DNA of 64,000 bases from Tamilnaduibacter salinus. Lineage in GTDB: Bacteria > Pseudomonadota > Gammaproteobacteria > Pseudomonadales > Oleiphilaceae. Shown here piece after piece: positions 53,281 through 60,122 of the stretch; position 1 is the first letter of the stretch, and each line of letters begins with the position of its first letter. The DNA is taken from contig NZ_QEKQ01000001.1 in assembly GCF_003096655.1 (NCBI RefSeq), positions 496,001-560,000 on the forward strand. The letters are read 5' to 3'. Under the pieces are notes generated by a model that saw nothing but the letters and a program-made list of their open reading frames with translations, was not told the DNA's origin and did no database searches. The translations under genes were made by a program, and so were the position numbers.

Positions 53281-53961
53281 ATGCGAATTCTAAACGAACT
53301 GTTCAAGCGAAACCGGGAGTGGGCGGAGCGAATCAAGGCCGAGGACCCCGGTTTTTTCGAACGCCTCTCTGCCCAGCAGACACCGGATTACCTCTGGATC
53401 GGATGTGCGGACAGCCGGGTGCCGGCAAATCAGATCGTGGACCTGATGCCAGGGGAAGTCTTTGTTCACCGCAATATCGCGAATGTGGTAGTCCACACGG
53501 ACATCAATTGTCTGTCGGTTCTGCAGTTCGCCGTGGATGTGCTCAAGGTGAAGCACATCATGGTCGTGGGCCACTATGGCTGTGGCGGTGTCAAAGCGGC
53601 GTATGACGACAGCGCACCTGGACTGATCAGTCACTGGCTGCGTCACATTCAGGATGTGCGCGACCAGCATCAGCCGCTGCTCGATTCTCTTGACTCCGAG
53701 CAGGACCGGATTGATCGACTCTGCGAACTGAATGTGCTCGAGCAGGTCCGCCACGTGAGCCAGACCGAGACCCTTCGTAACGCCTGGCGGCGCGGGCAGC
53801 CTGTCTCCATTCACGGGTGGATCTACGACCTGCAGGATGGCCGCCTTCGGGACACCGGGCTGTGCATTACTGACGAAGAAGAGCGCGCTCCGCTTTACAG
53901 AGAAAGCCTCAACGCACTTTCGAAACGACCGGTCCGGGACACTAGTGTCTCCTCTGGTTGA
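53281..53961 (+). CDS. can: Beta-carbonic anhydrase (C-terminus altered by inserted element)
   Basis: Interconverts CO2 and bicarbonate. The 226-residue product keeps the zinc ligands Cys42, Asp44, His98 and Cys101 (in WIGCADSRVP and VVGHYGCGG) at the same positions as E. coli Can. ATG 53281 gives the family start MRILNELFKRN. The last codons (from 53946 on) lie inside a CTAG-flanked element. Removing that element and one CTAG would give an ending ...RDTSPE and a TAA stop, instead of ...RDTSVSSG. The catalytic fold is unaffected. Confidence 0.95.
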   Translation: MRILNELFKRNREWAERIKAEDPGFFERLSAQQTPDYLWIGCADSRVPANQIVDLMPGEVFVHRNIANVVVHTDINCLSVLQFAVDVLKVKHIMVVGHYGCGGVKAAYDDSAPGLISHWLRHIQDVRDQHQPLLDSLDSEQDRIDRLCELNVLEQVRHVSQTETLRNAWRRGQPVSIHGWIYDLQDGRLRDTGLCITDEEERAPLYRESLNALSKRPVRDTSVSSG

Positions 53962-54207
53962 TTCGCTGACTTACTGAGCCTCTGAAAGGTCTGAGAGCAA
54001 GGCGCGATGGCGACGGTTTGGTGGTTCCAAATCGAGTCATCGCAACGCGGCTATCAGACCTTTCAGGGGCTCCCGAAGGGCGCGCCGCTGACGGCTCTGG
54101 AGCGACGTTGTCAGCCCTTGACGGGGAGTGACCCCGCGTGCGGACTGACGCCTTGCCCAGAACCGTCAGAGGCACGTAGTAAATCAGCGAATCAACCAGA
54201 CGAGACA
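53946..54207. mobile_element. MITE-like element 2, CTAG-flanked, in the can 3' end
   Basis: A 262-base element flanked by CTAG (53942-53945 and 54208-54211). Terminal inverted repeats of 29 bases match at 27 positions (outer part TGTCTCCTCTGGTTGATT at the left). Inside are two long hairpins. Hairpin A (53982-54066) has a 13-bp base stem CTGAAAGGTCTGA and a TGGTT apical loop at 54022-54026. Hairpin B spans 54090-54167, with base GACGGCTCTGG against CCAGAACCGTC. No protein is encoded apart from the last codons and stop it supplies to can. It looks like a non-autonomous transposable element; the helper transposase is unknown. Confidence 0.75.
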
Positions 54208-54324
54208 CTAGTCCGGAGTAATCCGTCAACGCCCTCCGGGCGAGGTCACACGGCCCCGCCTCACCAAATCCATACCCGCCTGTTTTTCGGACATTTGTCC
54301 CGAAATGACTCCGTTTTGGCCTGA

Positions 54325-54340
54325 TGTGATAAGAGTCACG
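54325..54340 (+). promoter_or_regulatory. CRP/Vfr-like binding site
   Basis: TGTGA-TAAGAG-TCACG: the two half-sites have the exact N6 spacing of the CRP consensus TGTGA-N6-TCACA, with one mismatch. It lies 219 bases before the DUF6160-like start, which suits activation of a promoter between 54345 and 54400, though no clear -10/-35 pair is seen there. Confidence 0.6.
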
Positions 54341-54504
54341 GCACTTGCCCTGCTGACGCCGTAGTGTTGTCGCTGACGCCAGCGCGTAACAAAAAATAAC
54401 AATCAGCGCGTCGGACAAGAACAAAAACATCAGAACAAAAACAATAAGAGACGGCGTCACCGGGACAAACCATTGATTGGTTGATCAGGGCTCGTGATAA
54501 CCGG

Positions 54505-54528
54505 GGCCGGTCCACTGTTGGACCGGCC
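54505..54528 (+). other. Strong hairpin 30 bases before the DUF6160-like gene
   Basis: A perfect 10-bp GC-rich stem (GGCCGGTCCA against TGGACCGGCC) with a CTGT loop. No T-run follows. In the leader RNA it could act as an attenuator, limit ribosome access or mark the 3' end of a short transcript carrying the A-rich tracts. Confidence 0.55.
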
Positions 54529-54558
54529 GCTCAATGGACAGCAGAGACACTAATTACA

Positions 54559-55425
54559 ATGACGATCAGACACTGCCTCAGGCCGGTGATGGCGGCCCTG
54601 TACGGGTATGCCCTGGTGCCGGCGGCTTTGGCGGATCTCGACCCCCTCTCCGACCAGGCAATGGGCGAGGTTCGGGGTCAGGCGATGGTGGCCATGGACG
54701 TCACGGGCACCGAAGCGGCTCGTCGTACCCGCGTCACGCTTGGGCTCGACGCCGAGGTCCAGACCAATGTGGACTCCGTGGCGCTCGGTGATACTGGCGA
54801 TGGCTCAGATGTCGCCGTCGAGCACCTGTCGTTGGGTCATATCTCGACGGACGCATCGACTGTCCAGTTGGATGGCCAGACCTATGCTGTTAACGAGATC
54901 GTCCCGTTCGTGGGTAAAGACCCTTATTTCGAAGTGGCCGAGCAGAGCGGGGAGGTTGTGGGCTTCCGGGTTGGGTTCAACCAGGCCCGGGGCACGCTTT
55001 CCGGCGATCTCAATCAGTTCAGCGGGCAGCTGGGACTGGATCTGGTGGATGACTCCGGGACCGTCGTGCCGGCGACCCTGTTTGATGGCCAGACCAATGC
55101 CACCAACCATCGCGCCACCCATGTCGGTATTGATGAGGCGGGTACGGATTGCAGCGCCGGTACGCAATGCGCGCCTCTGACCAACCTGAAGACCCTCGAT
55201 GTTGGCGACGCCAATGGTGATGGCACGGTCGGGTTTGCCACCGACTTCTTCATCGGCTTTCAGGAGCAGGCGTTGGACTGGCAAACTCCGGAGGGAACCG
55301 TATCGGCTCAGCCCGGGGTTCACCTGAATCTGCCGACGGCCATGCAGCTGGATTTGCAGACCCTGCAGGATGGCGTCCCAAGGGCGCGAACCGAGTACAT
55401 CGACCGGGGGCAGGGACTGTTCTGA
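54559..55425 (+). CDS. Secreted protein, DUF6160-like
   Basis: A 288-residue protein with a signal peptide (about 1-26, cleaved near VPAALADLD). The mature start LDPLSDQAMGEVRGQA is the short motif seen in DUF6160-type and related surface/pilus-like proteins of Pseudomonas and relatives. The rest is beta-rich with no membrane anchor. It includes a calcium-loop-like DANGDGTVGF (bases ~55210-55240) and a possible disulfide pair in DCSAGTQCAP. Function unknown. ATG 54559 is preferred to the open frame from 54481, because the signal peptide begins there. The leader is unusual. Confidence 0.65.
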   Translation: MTIRHCLRPVMAALYGYALVPAALADLDPLSDQAMGEVRGQAMVAMDVTGTEAARRTRVTLGLDAEVQTNVDSVALGDTGDGSDVAVEHLSLGHISTDASTVQLDGQTYAVNEIVPFVGKDPYFEVAEQSGEVVGFRVGFNQARGTLSGDLNQFSGQLGLDLVDDSGTVVPATLFDGQTNATNHRATHVGIDEAGTDCSAGTQCAPLTNLKTLDVGDANGDGTVGFATDFFIGFQEQALDWQTPEGTVSAQPGVHLNLPTAMQLDLQTLQDGVPRARTEYIDRGQGLF

Positions 55426-55498
55426 GACACAGCGGACGCGACCGGCCGGGCGCGTTTGTTACACTGCCTGTTTTCTTGATGCGACGGGATGACAGGCT

Positions 55499-56950
55499 GT
55501 GACCACCACGTTCTACTGGCACGACTACGAGACGTTCGGCGCCGATCCGGTCCATGACCGGCCGGCTCAGTTTGCCGGTGTCCGCACGGACGCCGACCTC
55601 AATATCATCGAAGACCCGATGGTTCTCTACTGCCAGCCCACGGAAGACTACCTGCCCGATCCGGGCGCCTGCCTGATCACCGGTATCACGCCGCAGACCG
55701 CTCGCTCGGAGGGGGTACCCGAAGCGGAGTTCATCAGCCGGATTCATGAAGCATTCAGCCAGCCGGGCACCTGCGTCGTGGGCTACAACAGCCTTCGATT
55801 CGATGATGAGGTGACGCGCCACACGCTGTACCGGAACCTGCGGGATCCCTACGCCCGCGAATGGCAGAATGGCAACTCACGTTGGGACATTATCGACATG
55901 GTGCGCCTGACGCACGCCCTGCGTCCCGAGGGCATCAACTGGCCCACCCATGTGGATGGCACACCCAGCTTCCGGCTCGAAGAGCTGACCGAGGCCAATA
56001 ACATCGCCCATGGGTCCGCCCACGATGCGATGTCGGATGTGGAAGCCACGATCGCGCTGGCAAAGCTGATCCGGGACCGGCAGCCGAAGCTGTACGAGTA
56101 TGTGCTGTCGCACCGTGACAAGCACTCCGCCCGCGCCATGCTGGATCTGTCGACCTTCAAGCCGGTTCTGCACGTGTCGTCCATGTATTCGGCCGCCATG
56201 GGGTGCTGCGCACTTGTCGCGCCCGTGGCGCAGCATCCGGTCAACCGCAACGCTGTCATTGTCTACGACCTGCGCCATGACCCAACCGAGTTGGTGAACG
56301 CCGATGTCGGGACGATCCGTGAGCGGCTGTTTACGCGCAATGAGGACATGCCGGAGGGGCAGACCCGGTTCCCGCTGAAGACGGTGCATCTGAACAAATG
56401 TCCGGTCCTGGTGCCGGCAGCCATGCTGAAAACGCTCTCGGACGAGCGACAGCAGGCGTTGGCCCTCAATGGCGATGAGCTTCGCGACCATCTTCAGGTC
56501 CTGCGTCAGGCACCGGGGCTGTCCGAGACACTCGCCGAGGTGTATCAGCCGACGGACACGCCCGCCGACGATCCGGGTGATCCGGACGAGCAGCTTTACA
56601 GTGGCGGTTTCATTCCGCCCGGGGATCGGCGCAAGCTGGACGAGCTGCTGCGCCAGCCACCGGAATTTCTGGGGGAGGAAGCGCCGGATTTTGAGGATTC
56701 CCGTCTGCCGGAAATGCTATTCCGGTACCGGGCCCGCAATTACCCCCAGAGCCTGACGCCGGAGGAGCAGGAACGCTGGGAGCAGTTCCGTCAGGTCCGC
56801 CTCATGAAGCCGGGGCGCGGTTGGCGCTCACTGGAAGGGTACATGAGCGATCTGCAGCAACGTCTGCAGTCTGGCGATCTCAGTCAGCGTGACCGCAACC
56901 TGCTGGACGATCTGTACCTGTATGGCGAGTCGCTGATTCCCTACGTCTGA
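55499..56950 (+). CDS. sbcB: Exodeoxyribonuclease I (SbcB)
   Basis: Degrades single-stranded DNA 3' to 5' in recombination and mismatch repair. In 483 residues: DEDD exonuclease motifs WHDYETFGADP (I), VVGYNSLRFDDEV (II) and AHDAMSDVEATIALAKLI (III), then the SH3-like and helical C-terminal parts (LYSGGFIPPGDRRKLDELL). E. coli ExoI has 475 residues. The start is GTG 55499. The 3' end overlaps the opposite-strand regulator by 10 bases. Confidence 0.95.
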   Translation: MTTTFYWHDYETFGADPVHDRPAQFAGVRTDADLNIIEDPMVLYCQPTEDYLPDPGACLITGITPQTARSEGVPEAEFISRIHEAFSQPGTCVVGYNSLRFDDEVTRHTLYRNLRDPYAREWQNGNSRWDIIDMVRLTHALRPEGINWPTHVDGTPSFRLEELTEANNIAHGSAHDAMSDVEATIALAKLIRDRQPKLYEYVLSHRDKHSARAMLDLSTFKPVLHVSSMYSAAMGCCALVAPVAQHPVNRNAVIVYDLRHDPTELVNADVGTIRERLFTRNEDMPEGQTRFPLKTVHLNKCPVLVPAAMLKTLSDERQQALALNGDELRDHLQVLRQAPGLSETLAEVYQPTDTPADDPGDPDEQLYSGGFIPPGDRRKLDELLRQPPEFLGEEAPDFEDSRLPEMLFRYRARNYPQSLTPEEQERWEQFRQVRLMKPGRGWRSLEGYMSDLQQRLQSGDLSQRDRNLLDDLYLYGESLIPYV

Positions 56951-57690
56951 CCGTCGTCGGGTGCGCTGTTGGCGGCAGTGGCATTGGCCACACGGTTTTC
57001 CTGCTCGGCAACAAAGTGGAGCGACATTTCAAAACTCTGCCGTGTGAATGCGAGGACCTGCTCGAACCCCTCGTCCGAAAGGGTCCGAGCGTCATCGCGA
57101 CCACGCAGAATGTTGATGAACTGCCGCTCACGCTCAAACTGCAGCGGGATCCGGCCAACGCCCCAGTCGTTTAGCAGTCGCCAGACTTCCGGGTTGTAGG
57201 TGCGCGTATAACGCAGAATGAAAGGGATGGGATCGTTTCGGGCGAGCAGGGCGGCCAGCCGGAGAATAAGCTCGAAGGAGAGCGTGGCCGTTCCGTTCTC
57301 CACCGCTTCCAGCAGGCTCTTGTCGGACATGTCCAGCGCGTCGCTCATTTCACTGAGCGTCAGTCCCGCCACCTCACGGATATCCCGGAGAGACTCCCCC
57401 GCAGCGACCATGCGCTTGAGCTGGTCCTGGGACCTCATCAGGGCCCGGCCGACCTTGATGGACGTGCCGGTGGTGCGCTGTGCAAATCGGAAGGCTGACC
57501 CCGTCAGATCGGTGAGTCTGTCCACCAGAGAGTCGCCGCTCTCCCGCCCCGCCTCGTTGTCAGTGTCTGACAGGAGGGTGCCGTCCCCAAGCTGCTCCGC
57601 CTGATCCATGGACTGCATGGTATGCAGTGCGTCCATCAGCAGGCTTTCAAGCGCCCGCGCCTGCTCACGATCGTGTTCGTCGGCGGCCAT
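56941..57690 (-). CDS. XRE-family helix-turn-helix protein
   Basis: A 249-residue protein. Residues about 85-145 form an HTH_3/XRE domain (LRDIREVAGLTLSEMSDALDMSDKSLLEAVENG). The N-terminal part is acidic and helical, and the C-terminal ~100 residues (IPFILRYTRTYNPEVWRLLNDWG, FEQVLAFTRQSFEMSLHFV) match no domain I know. Its ligand and targets are unknown. It lies 21 bases upstream of prc on the same strand and is probably co-transcribed with it. Confidence 0.75.
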   Translation of the reverse strand: MAADEHDREQARALESLLMDALHTMQSMDQAEQLGDGTLLSDTDNEAGRESGDSLVDRLTDLTGSAFRFAQRTTGTSIKVGRALMRSQDQLKRMVAAGESLRDIREVAGLTLSEMSDALDMSDKSLLEAVENGTATLSFELILRLAALLARNDPIPFILRYTRTYNPEVWRLLNDWGVGRIPLQFERERQFINILRGRDDARTLSDEGFEQVLAFTRQSFEMSLHFVAEQENRVANATAANSAPDDGQT

Positions 57691-57711
57691 ACGCCCGGAT
57701 CTCCTTGTGCG

Positions 57712-59901
57712 TTATGGGCTGGTCTTGGCGGCGACGGCGTCGGGATTCACGATGGATGCCATCTGGCGATCCATCTCCAGCATATCGGCCATGATATTGC
57801 CGCTCTCACGGATGATGAAATCCATCTCCGTGTCTTTATCCGGAGCGGCGGCTTCCTGCTCCCGGTGGTCTTGGACGGCTTCCCAGCTGTCGAACGGTTC
57901 CTGCCCCTTGAGCTGACGACGGGCATTGGCGATCTCCAGCTGACGGGACTCCAGCGATTGCTGGTAGGAACGGCGTTCGTCGGTCTGCAGGCTCACGTAG
58001 TTGCGCTCGCGTTTTTGCTTGAGCAGTTTGATTTCCTTCTGCAGCAGTTGAAACTCGGGCGTGGTCTCAAAGCGCTCGTCGTGCCGCTTGCGAAGCTCGC
58101 CGATCATACCGCTGAAATCGTAGTACCGGTTGTGGGGAACGGCTTCGATCTGATCCCAGGGGAGGGCGCCGTCGAGGGCGTCTTCCCCAATCTCTGTCTT
58201 GTCGATACGCGTGGGAATGGTAATGTCCGGAATCACGCCACGGTGTTGAGTCGAGCCACCGGAGACCCGGTAGAACTTCGACTGGGTGATCTTGAGTTGC
58301 CCATGATTGAGCGGTCGAACCGCCTGTACCGTGCCTTTACCGAATGTCTGGGAGCCGACGACCAGGCCCCGCCCATAGTCCTGGATGGCGCCTGCGAAGA
58401 TCTCGGAGGCGGATGCGCTCATGCGGTTAACCAACACGACCAGTGGTCCGTCGTAGGCAACCGACGGATCCTGATCCCGCAGGACTTTCACCTCGTCTTC
58501 GGCATTCCGGACCTGAACCGTCGGGCCCTGTTCGATGAACAGACCCACCAGATCGTTGGCCTCCTGAAGGGCGCCACCGCCGTTGTCACGCAGATCGATG
58601 ACAAGGCCGTCCAGCGGTTGATCCTGCTGCATCTCCTCGAGCAGCTTGCGTACGTCGCGTGTGGTGCTCTTGTAGTTCGGGTCGCCAGCCTGCATGGCCT
58701 TGAAATCGGCATAGAACGTCGGGATATCCACTACGCCGACGCGATGAGTGCTGTCGCCACGGTCGAGCTGGAGGACGTTGCTCTGGGCCGACTGTTCTTC
58801 CAGCTTCACTTTGTCGCGGGTGATTGCGATTGTCCGGGTGATGGTTTCGTCCGCTGCGCTTGCCGGAATTACCTGCAGGCGCACTGTTGACCCGCGGGGA
58901 CCGCGGATCTGGTCCACCACATCGCCGAGACGCCAGCTGATGACGTTATCGATTCCCTCGTCCTCCTGGCCGACGCCGACAATCCGGTCGCCTGGCTGCA
59001 GTTGCCCCTGTTTGTCAGCGGGCCCCCCCGGAACCAGTCGCACGACTTCGGTGTACTCGTTCTCGGATTTGAGGACGGCGCCAATCCCCTCCAGAGACAG
59101 GCTCATGTTGATGTTGAAGTTCTCGGAAGTCCGCGGGGAGAAGTAGGAGGTATGCGGGTCCCAAAGGCCCGCAAAGGCATTCATGTAGGACTGGAACGCA
59201 TCCTCACTGCGGGCCTGCTTGGCCCTTGAGAGCTGGTTTTCGTAGCGCTGGATCAGCGACTCGGCGATGTCACTGTCGTCCTTGCCGTTCAGGCGCTGGG
59301 CCAGAACGGCATTCTTTACACGCTTGCGCCAGATGGCATCGAGGGCCTCCCGGTCCGCCGCCCAGCTTTGTTCGGAGCGGTCGAGGATCAGGCGCTCGTC
59401 CTGATCAAACGACAGGTCATCCAAGCCACCCCGGACAAGGGACAGGGCATAGCTGAGCCGCTCCACCAGGCGTTGTTGGAACTGGTTATAGATGTCAAAG
59501 GCCGGTTCGAGCTGACCGGTCTTCAGCGCCGCATCCATATTGCCGCGCCATTGCTCGAAGCGGTCGATGTCTTTCTGCAGGAAATACAGACGCTGACCGT
59601 CCAGTTGTTCCAGGTACGCATCCAGCATATCGCCGGACATGCTGTCGTCGATGGACAGGTCCTTGAAGTGGGTGAACTGCAACTGACGGGCGATCAGGAT
59701 GTTGGCACGGGCCTGCTCGATTGTGGGCTGAACCGACTGGTAGTCCGATGACGCCGCGCCGGATTCGGCTTCCTGTCCAATGGCGAGGTCTGTTGAAAGC
59801 AGGGGCGTAAAGGCCAGCAGCACCCCTGCCAGTGCCGCAAAGAACCAACCCGTTACCGGGGAACTCGTGCGGGGGTCGGTGGCGTTGGATCGTTGTGTCA
59901 T
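57712..59901 (-). CDS. prc: Tail-specific periplasmic protease Prc
   Basis: Prc trims the C-termini of periplasmic substrates, including peptidoglycan hydrolases and their regulators. In 729 residues: a signal/anchor segment (about 16-40), an N-terminal helical domain, a PDZ domain (IGAVLKSENEYTEVVRLVPG, GDRIVGVG), then the S41 protease core with the serine in NRMSASASEIFAGA and the lysine in SQTFGKGTVQAV. A C-terminal DUF3340 domain (residues ~560-700) follows. ATG 59901 follows AGGA; the frame is open to 60012. Confidence 0.95.
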   Translation of the reverse strand: MTQRSNATDPRTSSPVTGWFFAALAGVLLAFTPLLSTDLAIGQEAESGAASSDYQSVQPTIEQARANILIARQLQFTHFKDLSIDDSMSGDMLDAYLEQLDGQRLYFLQKDIDRFEQWRGNMDAALKTGQLEPAFDIYNQFQQRLVERLSYALSLVRGGLDDLSFDQDERLILDRSEQSWAADREALDAIWRKRVKNAVLAQRLNGKDDSDIAESLIQRYENQLSRAKQARSEDAFQSYMNAFAGLWDPHTSYFSPRTSENFNINMSLSLEGIGAVLKSENEYTEVVRLVPGGPADKQGQLQPGDRIVGVGQEDEGIDNVISWRLGDVVDQIRGPRGSTVRLQVIPASAADETITRTIAITRDKVKLEEQSAQSNVLQLDRGDSTHRVGVVDIPTFYADFKAMQAGDPNYKSTTRDVRKLLEEMQQDQPLDGLVIDLRDNGGGALQEANDLVGLFIEQGPTVQVRNAEDEVKVLRDQDPSVAYDGPLVVLVNRMSASASEIFAGAIQDYGRGLVVGSQTFGKGTVQAVRPLNHGQLKITQSKFYRVSGGSTQHRGVIPDITIPTRIDKTEIGEDALDGALPWDQIEAVPHNRYYDFSGMIGELRKRHDERFETTPEFQLLQKEIKLLKQKRERNYVSLQTDERRSYQQSLESRQLEIANARRQLKGQEPFDSWEAVQDHREQEAAAPDKDTEMDFIIRESGNIMADMLEMDRQMASIVNPDAVAAKTSP

Positions 59902-60086
59902 TCGTCCTAACCGCTCTGTCAGTGGTATGGATGGATACGGGATGGTTCGCCGGGCGGACCATGGCATCCTGCGTGCCTTTCCCTGCACACAGGGCCATTT
60001 CATTGTAGGCAAGGGCGTCGGGGATGACTACCAGCCCGTTCGGCGGGGAAGGTGACAATCTGTCCATGCAGTCGACAGGTCAGTAG

Positions 60087-60112
60087 GCCCGAACCGGAGC
60101 GCCGGTTCGGGC
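60087..60112 (-). terminator. Perfect hairpin after the fatty-acid oxidation operon
   Basis: An 11-bp perfect stem (GCCCGAACCGG against CCGGTTCGGGC) with loop AGCG begins 10 bases after the stop of the minus-strand dehydrogenase gene. There is no T-run on either side, so intrinsic termination may be weak. Confidence 0.5.
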
Positions 60113-60122
60113 ACAAGGCCGG

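Larger units (their letters stand above)
54213..54558 (+). other. Non-coding leader region with A-rich AAN triplet tracts
   Basis: This 346-base gap holds no gene. It contains a CRP-like site (54325-54340) and three A-rich tracts made mostly of AAN triplets: 54388-54403, 54417-54428 (AAG AAC AAA AAC) and 54434-54448 (AAC AAA AAC AAT AAG). The first tract lies between direct repeats CAGCGCGT (54380-54387 and 54404-54411). A small hairpin AACCA/TGGTT (54468-54482) and a strong hairpin (54505-54528) follow. Its base composition is clearly more A-rich than its surroundings. It may be a regulated 5' leader or carry a small RNA. Confidence 0.5.
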
